Assembly (NCBI GenBank): GCA_943704495.1
Contig: CALSCR010002378.1
Location: 1-30,349 of the forward strand
Origin: Pigoraptor chileana
Lineage: Eukaryota > Opisthokonta > Filasterea
Length of the DNA stretch: 30,349 nucleotides
Direction of reading: 5' to 3'
The notes under the pieces were generated by a model. It saw nothing but the letters and a program-made list of their open reading frames with translations, was not told the origin of the DNA and did no database searches. The position numbers and the translations under genes are program-made. Of this stretch, positions 9,981 to 22,440 are shown one piece after another. How positions within the stretch are numbered: the stretch's first letter is position 1; every line of letters begins with the position of its first letter.

Positions 9981-10992
9981 ATCGAAATAATCTCAGAGAT
10001 TTTAAATACAGTAAATCGATTGATTCAAAGCAAAGCAACTTAACAACAGAAGTAGTAAGGTTGTTTATGTTTTCTGGTGTGTGTGTGGTGGGCTTCTCAA
10101 AGCCGACGCAGTGGATGATGCAAACCGGATTATAACAGCAGACCGTGTCAAAGTGCTTCAGTGGAGGGCGGGTGTGTTACTGACAAGTTCGCTTTTATCC
10201 ATAAGAAGAAATTTGCAATGACCATTATCTCCTATTTAAGAAATATATTCCCTCTTCTGGCACTATATTTAGGCTTTTCTAAACCATGACTCACGGTTTG
10301 GTGAAATTGCTGAATGTGAGTCAGACCGACACCGAGTGACTGCCCACGCTGTGCATTGTTTGGGCCTTCTTTGTGTGTGTGTGTCTGTGTGTGTATGTGG
10401 TGTGCATGCGTGTGTGGTGTGCATGCGTGTGTGTTGTGTGCCTTCTGGGATTCTTGCTGTATGTGTGCCGTGTGTGTCTGTGGCAGTTGCGCAATGTGTG
10501 TGAAATTATTTCGGTTAGCCCCGCCCTGATTCATTCAGATTCAAATTTATGAATCCATTTTTTCACACATAACCTCGCAAAACTAAACCGTTTTAGGTTT
10601 TCACTACTTAGTGTGGCTCTTTCTTTTGCTGTTTAAGGGTTGAAGTACAGGTGGGAATGTGCACTCTCTGTGCTTTGCTTTTGTTTTTGGTTTTATGCAC
10701 TCTGAACATATTTTTTGCTGGAAGGTGGCAATTGTTAGGGATGCTAAACTATCCTAAAGTCCCCCTGGCAGTTTATCTTTACCTTCGCAGTTGTATTTTT
10801 TAATCCCCACCGTGTTTTTCTGCTATATTACTCGAGTCTGCCCATCCGTGCGCGTGAGTTGCTCAGACTGCATATCGGTACGAAATGTTTACATGTTTAC
10901 AATCAATGGAATGCAGGCAACCCATTACCGTCCCTCCGCCCTTTGACCGTTTTGGATGAACATCGTTGGATGCTGAGTGCATCTCATTCACC
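9981..10992. other. Intergenic region between hydrolase and RG-rich protein gene
   Basis: This 1-kb region has no supported gene. It contains a TG-rich microsatellite at about 10371-10480, and AT-rich sequence that should hold the hydrolase 3' end and the next gene's promoter. Confidence 0.7.
10371..10480 (+). repeat. Imperfect (TG)n tract with a duplicated block
   Basis: TG-rich tract in which GTGTGGTGTGCATGCGTGTG is repeated twice in tandem near 10393-10430. It lies between genes. Confidence 0.85.
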
Positions 10993-13900
10993 ATGAACTT
11001 CTTTAAGTCGATATTCACAAGCGAAGCCGATAAGAAAAAGGCGGAAGGTGCCTCTGAACCGACAGGTGCGTTTTCTCTGTAGTAAATCGCTGTTGTTGGT
11101 ATGTTTGAGGTCGTTTTGTGCGATACATTCTCATATTCTCCTATTCAACTGAAGGAAAAATAATGGTATTACATTCATAATCTAGACCTCTTCCGATGCA
11201 ATACTGTTTGTCCACAAAAAGAAGCATACAAACGATGCTTCTTTATTCGTGTGTCTGAAACTGTGTTGCATTGTTTCCGTTATTATGAAAATGTGCACCT
11301 TGTGCGTTCACATCTATTTATTCGCACGCTTACTTTTGCATCCATTATGAACAAAGTCTCATATACGCATGCACTTGTAATCACTGCAATGCAAGTGTCA
11401 AGAGTCTTTTTTTTCTCTGCGTTTGTGTTTGTATACGTGGAGGGGGAGAGTGCAGAGAGAGAGAAAGAGAGAGGGATTGGGGCTGGCGTTGGGAATTTAA
11501 TAGCTCCGTGTGTGATACATCCACTCTAAGTGACGTTTGCTCCCCGCATTGTGTTTTCGACTCAGCCGCCGCGCTTTCCGGTGGCGGTCTCAAGGATGTG
11601 TCGGAACTGGCAAAGGACATTGGATCCCTCTCAATCTCGGCTGAAACCGCAAGCGCGCCTGCGGTAGCCGCAGCTCCCGAGGCTGCCGCGGCCAAGAGCG
11701 AGGGAAGTGGGTCGCAGTCTGGGTCGCATGCTGCGAACAAGGGTACGAAGCGTGGACGAGAGCAAAAGAAGGCCAAGGTGGAAGCAAACGAGGGGGATGT
11801 GCAGGGTGGGGAGAGCCCTGCATCTGCAGGGACCGAGTCCACGCCGACGCCGACAGGGGCTGACACTGCAACGGAGAAGAAAAATGGAGGCCGGCGTGAG
11901 CGCAAGGAGAGGCCGCCCAAGGGTGCTGTCGCTGAGAGTGGCGCTGTGACAACCACTGCCGATGGTGCAGTGACGACCGATGCAACAGCAGGAGCAGCAG
12001 CAGCAACAGGAGCAACAGGAACAGCGAAGGTTGCGAATGAGTCTGGTGCGGCTGTGGAGACCAAGGACGGTGGGAAGGCCAAGGGAAGGGGACGCGGGAA
12101 GCGCGGGGATCGGGCCACCGACGCAACGGCAAAGGACGACACAACGGGCGGATCATCCGGAGCGGAGAAGGAGGGCGAGCCATCCGGGGCGGCAAAGGAG
12201 AAGCGTGTGCGAAGGCCTAAACAGGCAAAGGAAGCCGCCGCATCTGCTGTTTCGGGCGAAGCTGGCGCTGCGACCCCGGTTGTGGCTGATGCGACTGCTG
12301 CCGATGGTGTGTGTGCATGAGACGCACATCAATCTGGAAATGTGTGGTGGAGTGTGTAGTGTGTATCTCGTAACTTGGGTGTCAGGATCTGTGTTCATCG
12401 TGCCTGTCGGTGTATTCCCTTTGACGGGCATTAGACAGTCATCCGCAGCATTTCCCGCTCTTGATATGTGACACGTTTTGTCACGTGGCCGGCGTCCCTC
12501 TCACGCGTTCTTATCCTTTGTACTCATTACCTTTCGCCGCTTTGCTCATTCGGTTTGATCCCCTTTTTTATTTTGTAAATGTGGTTTGCGCGCGGGTGTG
12601 TGTGTGTGTTTCTGTCTTGCTGCAGCCGCCGCGGCATCCACCGGCGACAAGAAACAGAAGCGGCGTGGCGATCGCAAACCCAAGCCAGCCACTCTGGACG
12701 GTGCTGCAAGCGGCACCCCGGATGTCGCCCAGGCTGCGGATGGGGGCAATGGAGCGGCTCCCGGTAGGTCGCTGTCCCCCCGTGTCGACATTACAATGCG
12801 TCTGTGTTTGTGCGCCTATGTGTGTGTTTACGTTCCTCCAGCTTCTCGTGGGGTGTTGTGGTTATCTAGAATGCATGCTGCGGTTTGTGGTTCGTTTCCC
12901 TTTGGTTCTGTGGTCGTGTATATACGTCCTTGCATCTATATCTCCCTCATATATGCCTCGTTACATCCATATCTCCTTGTCTGTATCTTGTACCCCCACA
13001 CTCAATCCTTTTGTCGTTGTTGTGTATTTTGCAGTGCCTGCCTCGGGACGAAAGCAGCGTCAGCCAAAGAAGATCGGCGAGTATAAGGTATGTCTCTCAT
13101 TATTACGCTTCTGGCACTCATCCATGTGGGCAGATTCTCGCCATTTGATGAATATGCGGTGTTGTTGTCTCGTGTCAGAACTCCACATTCTGCATAAGTG
13201 CAACGCGGCAAAACATTTCAGATTAGACAAAACAAACGACGACGGTAGCCGACAGTCAATAGAACCGCCAGTTCCGTGAGAAGCCGCGACGTTTCCTCAC
13301 ACACGCACTACTTTTGTCCTTTTCGTTTATCTCTTTGTCAACAACAGCCTTCGGAGGTGTCTCAGCAGGAAGACGAGGTGGAACCCGTGGAAGGTGACGC
13401 TGGCAAGTCCGGACGCCGGCAACGCCGCCCCCGCAAGTCACCAACCTCTGGTGATGGTGCCGCATCCACCAATAGTGAGCAGACTGCCAAGGATGCTCCG
13501 ACTGGCGATGCACCGCAGGCAACGGATAAGGAAAGTGGGCGTCGTGGGCGTGGGCGTGGAAAGAAGGGGGCGGTTGCAGATTCCACAAACACCGCAGTGG
13601 CAGTGGCAGTGGGAGTGGACGGTGCGCCGACGGAAAGTGCGTCGGGGGCAGAGGGAACTGCTGAGGGAGGTGCACCAAAGGGAAGGCGCAACAACAACAA
13701 CCGCCGTGGAAAGCGCGCTGATGGCACTGCGTCGGCGGCGCCCGCGGAAGGCGCGACTGCTGTTGAGGGCGGTGCGGGTGGGGCTGCAGTGGGCGCTGCG
13801 ACACCCGCTTCGGCGTCGGCAACCCCACGATGGGCGGATGAAGAACTGTCTGCTCCAGAGGGAAGCGCCGTCCAGGTAAAGGGTGGGCGCGGGCGTGCGC

Positions 13901-15007
13901 GTGGACGCGGGCGTGGAGATCGCAATGCTGCAGGTGGTGCATCTGCCGCGGCAACAACAACAACAAAAACGGCGCCCGCAGGTGCACAGACTGCTGAGAA
14001 TGGGCAGTCTGGTGGAAGAGGAAACCCTCGCAGGGGAGCCCCAAGGCCAGCGGAGGTAGGATTCACACTCACAACTGTCTGTGAGCGTGATCCGTGTTTG
14101 CTTACAAAGAGTGGCCGAGGGGAGCGTGTGTTTTGTTTGTGTATGCGCTGCTGGGATTGCATTGTGTGTATTGCTGTTATGGATGATACGGACGAATTGA
14201 GTGATGGTGTGAGGGATGATGCAGCTGGTGGATGCAGTATCGTGCTCTCGCATTGCTGTCCGCTTGCTTCTGTCTGGGAGGCAATGGCGAAATTGGCGCC
14301 AAAGAACGCTGAATTTGAATTCCCATTTCTCCCGTTGCTGATGAGCAGTCCGACGCAAACGCACTTGCTGAGGGAGTTGCTAATATTCGTCTTGACGGCG
14401 GTGGTGCCAGTGGTCAAATCGCCGGAAGGTGAGGATCAGAATCCTTTCTCTCTTTCTTTCTCTCTTTGAGGTGTGGAGTCCATGGGCACAGCGCCTATGA
14501 CACTGACTTTGAATCCTACATCTCTCTTTGAGGAGTCCATGAACATAATGCTCAAGACATTATGATCATATCAGCACGTGTGATTACTATTCCGTGTACT
14601 TGTAAAATGGACTGTCTGTGGTTGTATATTTATGTAGCTCTTCTCTTTAAATTCCATTGTTCTCGTGCAGGCGCCGTGGTCGCGAGCGTGTCTTCACACC
14701 GGGGACACGGACTGACAACGGACAACCGACTCAGCAGTCGAACGGGGACGCAAGTGCATCTGGCGTCAACAGCAGCAACAACAACAACAACAACAACAGC
14801 AACGGGGCGGGGCGAGCACGTGGGCGGGGCACGGGCACTGGCGGCCGTCGTGGCGGTCGTGGCGGCAACTCGTCTGCGTCTGGACAGGGTAATCCGGCAG
14901 ACGCAAAGTGGCGGGAAGAGCGCAGCCAAGTCGACAGGGATCGCATTGATCGTCAGCGGACGGCCGCTGGCACATGGAAGCGAGAGTGGGACCAGGAGAA
15001 GCAATAG
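10993..15007 (+). CDS. Low-complexity basic RG-rich protein with CCDC9-like C-terminal motif
   Basis: Seven exons: 10993-11065, 11566-12306, 12626-12763, 13035-13087, 13348-14055, 14349-14428 and 14671-15007. They total 2,130 nt, giving 709 residues with every phase matching. The start lies in CACCATGA and gives MNFFKSIFTSEADKKKAEG. The middle is dominated by Ala, Gly, Thr, Lys and Arg. It has repeated basic patches such as GRGRGKRGDR, RRGRGRGKKG, RGRARGRGRGDR and RRGGRGG, plus a poly-Asn run near 14771, which suggest RNA binding or a disordered nuclear or ribosome-associated protein. The last 40 residues are ordered-looking (AKWREERSQVDRDRIDRQR, then GTWKREWDQEKQ). This resembles the conserved W.eER..iD..R..R....G.WrREWD.eK motif of animal CCDC9 proteins, by my memory of that family. 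SERBP1/Stm1-type RGG proteins are the alternative. The gene model is much surer than the family name. Confidence 0.85.
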
Positions 15008-16219
15008 ACGGAACATCTCTTGCTGCCCCGGCAGAAGACTTGGTTCTGTGTGTGTCTCTCTTTGACTATGGAGCTGCTGCACCGGCACTTGTGTCCGTTT
15101 CTTCCCACCTGACAGACTCAGCTGTCGTGCCATTGCGTGGGTAGTACGGTACGGTGGGCGAGTCAGAGGATGCGCAGTGTGTGTTGTGTGCGTGTATGTG
15201 TTTATGTGTTTGTGACTGTGTGTCTGTATGGTCGATGTCTGTCTGTTGGTGCTCTTGGCAACCGATTGACAGTCAATAATAAGAAATAAGTATCAGATTT
15301 GACAGTAATCTAGGCTCTCGATATTGCAATAGACTTCGTATCCTGCAGTGCGAGACTGACATGGAGTGTTAAAAAAGTTAATAACGTTAACGGCTGCCGC
15401 ATAGCCACTGAATGATAGATTGTAGCAACATCGAGAATCAACTGAAGGGAGCACCACGCTATGTCGCCGTGAAAAGTACATGGCTCAACCTGAACTAATG
15501 TGTGTTCGCATCACATTCATTCTCCCCGCCGTTTCGATGAGAACGGACAGTCGGCTGTGGAACAACATTTGGAACTTTATTCGTTGAATGATGCACGGAC
15601 AAGACTACTGGCTCTGCATCACTTCAAGAGAAGACGGAACTGTTTGTCAACAGCAGACAGGTCGGGTCTTGAAAGATTTCTCTGGGCGTTATAATTTCAC
15701 AACTCGAGCAGAACGAATACGCACTCGACATTCAATCGAATCTATTCAGTCTTTCATGCGTTCACAGTATCTAATATATTATGCTTTTGCTCGGATGTCG
15801 CATCAACTTCCGCATGTATTGATGTACGTCTAATCAATGTGGTCCCATTTAAGCGCTATACTGTATGCACACGGACCCAACGTATAACATCATTTTCACA
15901 TCACAGACACGAAAGAGCACCGATTGCGCACTGGGTCCTCGATCAGCCGTGGGTAGTGAACCACATGCACGTGAACACATATGCGTGCAAAAAGAGAACG
16001 TAAACCAGCAGTGCCAATCGGAAGCGCGAACGGCTCTGCATCATCCACGTGAGTGATACGCTGCGGAGGCACAGAGACAAAAGGGACAGAGACAAATAAC
16101 GGAAGATTAAACCTTAAACCATTGACCCATAATTAGAAGGCATGCGAGGGATGTTTGCGCTAAGCTGGTAATTGGCGGCAAAGCAACACACACATACACA
16201 TACACCACAAATCGAGTGT
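15008..16219. other. Convergent intergenic region
   Basis: Both flanking genes end here, so it should hold two 3' UTRs. It begins with a TG-rich tract (15175-15235). AATAATAAGAAATAAG at about 15277-15292 could serve as a poly(A) signal for the plus-strand gene. Short frames at 15500-15833 have no recognisable domain. CACGTG occurs at 15968-15973 and 16046-16051. Confidence 0.65.
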
Positions 16220-19200
16220 TCATGTGATTAAAAACAAAAGCCTGCACAACGAATATCTACAAATGGCATTCCGACATCCGGGAAAAAATCCGCAGTAACA
16301 ACACGTGACCGCCCCACAAAGCAGTCTGGGTTTCCGCACCTTTGCCGGTTGAACCATCGCACGGCCTTCGACGCATACGCCTTTGCGACATCCACGTGAG
16401 ATGAGTCCGCTGCACTCCGATCATTTATGAATAACACCAAAAATAAATCAATAAAACGGATGCGATTGATATGCATATTCTACCATCGATCACGGCCATT
16501 ATAAGGTCCATTAAATGACCACACAAGCATTAGCGTGCGTCACCACCCACACACCTCCAATGTTGACGTCAGATGCGAACCCGGGAATGTCGATTTCAAA
16601 CGAGTCATACTGACGTGTAGAGGAGGACGAACCCGCAACGGTCTGCGCAATGAAAGTACACGAAGCAGAGGGGCCAAATCACAAACACACACACACACAC
16701 ACACATACACATGGCGAGAGCCAGGAAGGAAAGAGGTCAATATAATTCAGCCAGAATCCAATGCTAAAACGCAAACTAAAAGTAACAGGGAATTTACGTT
16801 GTCGTCCGCGCAGTGTATGCATGCAGTGCGTCCAGTGTTAATAAGCGGCGTGTGTCTTGTGATAAGTGCTCACCGCGTAGTTCTCCAGGGCCTCTTCCGC
16901 CGCCGCCCGCCGTCGATCGCACGCCCGCAGCGTTTCATTCAGCGAGTCTATTTCCCTCTGGTAACCACGTGACTTGTCCTCCACCATGGCGAGACGGCGC
17001 TGCAGCAGTGTGAGTTCGTCGCCGTGGGATTGGTCTCCGGATGCCTGCCACATTTGAGAATTGTGTGTGTGCGTGTGTGAGTGTGTGTGCACATGATATT
17101 GTGAGTTCAGTCGGCCGCCATAGGCATGACCCCCATGTGGCAATTTTCGATTACTATGAGGGAAATCGAAAAGTCAGAAGCACACACAGGCACACAATAG
17201 CACACACACACAACAGAGCCAACCACACACGCACGCCCATAACACCCACTGCATGTGGGCGCTGCTCTTCATCCGGGGGACCCACCGCCGACCGCTGCGC
17301 CCCCGCCAGCCGCGCTTCCGCCTGCGCCAGTCTGTCCGCAAGGGCACGTGACTGCTGCTGGCTCTGTGCCAGTTGCTGTTGGACCTCGACGGACGCTTCA
17401 CGACGGACTGTTTGTCCGTGCTGTTGTTGTTGTTGGTTAAGCAAGGCCCGCGATTCCGAAAGCTCGGAAGATAGCTGCAGTGGACCGATGGGCAGTAGCG
17501 TGTATCCCAATGGGTAGGAATCGACGAGTTAGTGACGAACAGAGTGAGCACGCGCGGTACAATCCTACATTAGCCCACACCACCTGTCTGTCCGAGTATA
17601 CTAGCGATGCCACTGTGGCGAAAACTCACGGATACACACAATCACAATAAAATTACACGAAAAGACACCGCCCCAATTGAAGAAAGAAAGAAAAAAACAA
17701 AACAAAGGGAAAGAAAAAAACGTTCGCCCGCAGCCCACCTGTTCAATCTTGCTTTGCAGTTGAGCGACAGTACTGCGCCCGGCGTCCCTCTCTCGCACTG
17801 CCTCCGCCAACGCAGTCTCTGCAGCCTCCACTTGCGCACGTGACACAGCCGCACTGGGCGCGGACGCCATCACACCATTTTCCTTCTCGAGACGCAGCTC
17901 GTCCAGCTCTTCTTCCATCTTTGCAACATCTTGTTCGCGCGACGATAACGACGCCATGAGGTCGGCAATCTGTGCACGCGCAGTCGTCAACTCACCCCGA
18001 AGCAGAGATTCCGCTTCCATTCCACGCTGTGCCGACACGCGAGCGTCGTGAAGCACACCTTCCATCTCTTCCTTGCGCGAAATGGTCTCATCCAGCTCCC
18101 GCGTGAGTGCATACACCCTCTCCTCTGCGTCTTGCAGACGACCTGCATAATCAGCGGCGCGCGACGAATCCTCATGGGCGCTGCGAACAGATGCCTCTAG
18201 CCGCGTTACGTGGCGGGCAGACTCCGTAAGCGAGTGCTCGGCTTCGGTGGCACGTGCCAGCAAAGCGTCCTTCTCGGCGGCCACACCGGCGTAGGCCTCC
18301 GCCAACCGCGCCACTTCCGCCTCTGCCTTTACGCGTGCGTCCCTCTCAGAGACAACAGCAGCGTCCATGCTATCCCGTGCCAACACAAGCTCGTGAAGCC
18401 GGCGCTCGGCCTCGGACCTCTCGGAAATATACTCTTGCGTCTTCCGCTGCAGCTCACCACGCGCGGCACGCTCCCTCTCCAGCTCACCCTCGGCATCCGC
18501 GCGCAGCGTCGACTCTTCCTTGGCCTTCTCCGACAATGCCTCCACTCGCGCATTCAGTTCCTCGGAAATCTTGGCAAGCTGCACCTGTGTGTCCGCAAGT
18601 TGTCTGGACAGGCGTCCAGACTCCTCCTGGGCGTCCCAAACTGCAGTTTCCCTGAGCGCCAGTTCGGCTCGCAAGGCCGCCTCTCTCTGCGCCGTCTCCT
18701 CCGCCGCCGCATGCGCACTCTGTCCCATGGTCTGTTCAAGCACGCGTGCATTCGCCTGTAGCTCGCCTATTGTTGCACGGAGATCGTCCATCTCGCGTTG
18801 CTTCTCCTCCTTCAACGCCGACAGCTCCGACGCAGCAGACTCAGACTCGAGCGAAAGCGCGTCCCGCTCCTCGTTCGCCCGTTTGATCGCAGCGCCAGTG
18901 GTCTCAATCTGTTCCTTCAGTGCGGTCACCTCGACGTCCTTCGCAAGCAGCGCTGACCGAAGGTCAGCCTCCGCAGAGTCACGTGCCGACAACTGAGCCT
19001 CAAGCGCCCGCAGCGATTCCACAGTTGATGTTGATTCCAAGAGCTCGGCAGATAGGCGCGTGATCTCCGCGTTTGCCTCTGCCAGCTGCCGCACACTCTT
19101 CTCGTGCTCGTCCGCCGCAGCCGCAAGCTCGCCAGACAGTCGGGCAGCCTCAGTAGTGGCTGCATTTAGCTCAGCGGTAAGGCCTTCGCACCGCGTCGTG

Positions 19201-22200
19201 ATGGTCGCGAGTTCGATCCCCAGCCGCTGCACTTCACCGCCTGCGTTATCGTCCTTCGACGCCAAGTGCTCTTCCAACAAAGCGACCCGCGAAATCACTT
19301 CCTCACGCGCCTTCAGTGCATCTGCAAGCGAGTCCTCGGCAATGACCAGTCGCGATTCCAACCCTGCCCGCGCAACAATCGCCGCCCGTGCCTCCTCACG
19401 TGCCTCGTCCGCCTCTGCAGTTGCCTTTTCGAGGTCGTCCCAAGACTGAGTCTCTCGCTCCGACCACTCCTTGCGAGCACTCGTCAGCGCCGCCACTGCT
19501 GCCTCCTGCGCCGCCTCTGCCTTTGTGAGGAGCGCGCGGGTGTCGTCCATTTCGTCCCGGAGTTGCTCAACCTCAGAGGCAGCCCGCGATCCCTCCTCCT
19601 TCGCCGCCGCAAGCGTGGCCTGCAACTCTGTAAACTCACGTGATGTGCGTGCCAGCTCGTTCAGGGCGTCGGATGCCCTTTTTTCCGCATCGGAAAGTGC
19701 AGCTTCGGCATCGATAGCCCTCTTTTCCCACCCGGCCTCCCTCAACCTCTCGACCTCAGCCGCCTCGCCCGTCACGTGATGCAGCTCTCCGACTTCCCTC
19801 TCCAGTTGTGCCACGCGCGCGCTCGACGCGTGCAGTTGCGCCTCCAACTGCAATGTCGCGGCCTTGTCAGACGTTCCCCTTTCGTCCGCTTCCCGAGCCT
19901 TCGTGCGCGCATCTTCAAGAAGCCCCTCAAGCTCCACAATACGCGCCGATGCATCTTCAAGCCGCGCTTCCACAGATGCACGCTCGGACTGCGCAGAAAC
20001 AAACAGCGCCTCAATTGCGGCCTTTCCGTCCTTCTCCTGCTGCAGCGCCTCTGCGCTGCCAGCCATGCCACCGGATGCGGCACTCTCTGCAGCATCCAGC
20101 CGGTCCTTCAGCGAGGCATTCGTCGCAATCAATTCGGAATGCAAATTCAGCGCATCTTGAAGCTCTGCACGCACGCTAACCAGAACGGCGTCATATTCCT
20201 CCTTTAGCGAGTTGAGCTGCGCATGGAGTGTCTCTACTGTCGATTCGGCGACCACGGAACGTTCTTCCGCCGTAACTACGCTCGCTCTCAGTTGATCGAC
20301 AAGCGTCTCTGCAGCGGTCAGTTGTGCCTGCAACCCATCCATCACCGTGCCGTCCTTACGCGCGGTGTCCACAACATCAGCGTCACGTGCCGCCACGCGC
20401 ACCTCTTCAAGTTCGCTAGTGAGCGCAGCGATACGGTCCGAGGCCTCCTTAAGCGCAGACTCGGCAGTCTTGCACCCACTCTCAGACATTTCCCGAGCAG
20501 CGGACGATCCCTCAAGTTCGGTAGTGAGCGCAGCGATACGGTCCGAGGCCTCCTTAAGCGCAGACTCGGCAGTCTTGCACCCACTCTCAGACGTTTCTCG
20601 AGCAGCGAACGCTCCCTCAAGTTCAGTAGTGAGCGCAGCAATACGGTCCGAGGCCTCCTTAAGCGCAGACTCGGCAGTTTCACGCGCGACTGTAGCCTCC
20701 GCAGCGGTCGCACGAGCACGAGAGAGCGCATCGTCATTTCCCTCTGATGCGGACGTCAACGAAGCGCCCAATGACGCCACCTCACTCTTCAGTCGCGTCA
20801 CTTCCGCCTCGAGATCAACAACCAAGGCGTCCTTTTCCTCCATCGTCGCGCTCGCTGCATCGCGGTCCTTTCGCGCCCGTTCCAACGCCGATTGCATTCG
20901 GTGCGCATGCTCATCCTTCACACGCACATCGTCTTTGAGTGCAGCACTCTCCGCGCGTGCTGCCGCAGTCTCGAGGCGCAGTGACGCCAGCTCCGCTTGG
21001 AGGGACGCTACCAACGCCTCAAGTCCAGCAGCGTGTTCGGCAGCCACAACCGCAGCCTCACTGTCCACAGGGGACTCGGAATTTGACCGAGACGCAATTT
21101 CACGCGACTTTTCCAGCTCGAGTTTCAATTCACCAAGGCGGGCTTCTGCATCCTTGCGCGCATTTTCGGAGGTCACCAGCAGTTCCTTCAGCTGCGCAAC
21201 TGCATCGCCGCCATCCGAGGTGTCCTCGTCCGAGTTCTCGCGGGTGACCTTCAGCGGCGTCCCCGGGGCAGAAGAGGGTGCGGATGCCAGAAAACCGTCC
21301 CCAAATGCAGCTCCAGAGACACCTCCCTTCACCTTGTCGAGCTCGTCCTGGAGTGCCTGGATCTTTGCCTTTGCCTGCGCCTTGAGTTTGTTGAATTTCA
21401 ATTCGCCCTTTGTGTTGAGTCCTCGCACGATTCCCTCCTGTCGCTCCCCTTCCGCCTTGAGAGACGCAACAGACGCCTCGAGTTGGACCACACGCGAGGT
21501 CTTTTCCGAAAGCTCGGCACGGAGAGAGACAATGGCAGCATTTTGTGCCTCCAGCTCATTGGCAAGTGGTGTCATGCTGCTGTCAATCGATGCGCGCAGC
21601 TGTACGACCTCTTTCTGCGAGACAACAGCGAGCGCAAAGAAATGGACACTTAATCAAGCACGTCGAACCGATCGCCCTTCTATTGACACAAACAGCGCAT
21701 TCAAATCCATCTTCGGCATCTACACAAGCGATCCTGTATGTGACCGCAAACGCAGCGACTGTGTGATTTGCATATCATATTCTGCTGCGGTATTCTAGTC
21801 CTGTTACGAGCCGCACACATGCTTATGAACATTCACAGATACCCGACATGAACACACACACACACACACACATGCAGGCACATAGACAAGCGCACCTCTT
21901 TCTCCTGCAGGAGACGGCGGTACTCTTTTGATATTTGAATGTTTTGGTTCTCCAGTACCTGCACTGTATCGCGAAGCTCTCTGTTCTCGCTGAGAACTTG
22001 CTGCTTGATGCAAAACAGATGCAACATCAACGCAAACACGTGAGCTAACTTCAAACGAGATTCGTAATCCATGCGATTGGAGAAAACACTGAACGACCAT
22101 AGTCGGACCTGAAAAGGTGTATCCTGCCACGTGAAAGCCGCAAAACCACAAGGACATCAGGACGGTTCAACATCAAGATAAAAAAAATGCGTGAGCTTCC

Positions 22201-22440
22201 AAGCCGAACATACGGCAAAAAAGCACATTAAGTAACACACACCGCAACATTCGCGTCCGTAATCCCAGCGGCAATGTGCCCATTACTCGCGTGCGATTTA
22301 GGCTTTGGCGCAGGCCCCTCCAGCGAGGCACCGGCTTGAGCCGCATCATCCTCCGGAGCTGCATTGGGATCGATGTAGTTATCCAACTTATCCTGAAGTT
22401 GCTGCGCGAGCGAGTTCAAACTTCCCCAATTCCACGACAT
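16220..22440 (-). CDS. Golgin-like giant coiled-coil protein
   Basis: Eight exons on the minus strand: 22440-22243, 22000-21896, 21614-17739, 17474-17250, 17044-16874, 16642-16555, 16409-16340 and 16241-16220. They total 4,755 nt, giving 1,584 residues with phases closing exactly. The first five exons are sure; the last three rest on matched phases and good splice sites. The N-terminus MSWNWGSLNSLAQQLQDKLD looks amphipathic and resembles the start of golgins such as TMF, which bind curved Golgi vesicles. Residues about 70-1520 are nearly continuous heptad coiled coil rich in Ala, Glu, Leu and Arg. Three 35-residue tandem repeats lie near 410-505. The tail holds FEIDIPGFASDV, then AVRWFNRQR, then LLFLIT. 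I see no GRIP domain and no full transmembrane segment. The likely role is a vesicle tether, but a centrosomal or myosin-tail-like coiled coil is possible. Exon 2 may start at 22003, adding one Gln. Confidence 0.85.
16682..16712. repeat. Short (AC)n microsatellite in a golgin-like gene intron
   Basis: An AC run lies in the 16643-16873 intron of the minus-strand coiled-coil gene, on the upstream side of its sixth exon. Confidence 0.9.
20405..20690. repeat. 105-bp in-frame tandem repeat inside the coiled-coil exon
   Basis: The segment starting AGTGAGCGCAGC occurs at 20418, 20523 and 20628, exactly 105 bp apart, with a few substitutions per copy. It encodes 35-residue units beginning SALKEASDRIAALT; 35 residues are five heptads, so the coiled-coil register is preserved. 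High identity points to recent duplication. Confidence 0.95.

Noticed and set aside
13362-14417. 351-residue minus-strand open frame opposite the RG-rich gene
   Set aside because: It mirrors the low-complexity coding strand (Pro/Ser/Ala-rich), crosses intron boundaries of the real gene and shows no domain.
15500-15833. Overlapping short frames in the convergent spacer
   Set aside because: Two frames overlap with no recognisable motif; this is probably 3' UTR or spacer.
20347-21798. 483-residue open frame on the plus strand
   Set aside because: It lies wholly opposite the coiled-coil exon. Its Ser/Ala-rich composition is what the reverse complement of Ala/Glu/Leu-rich coding produces, and no domain is visible.
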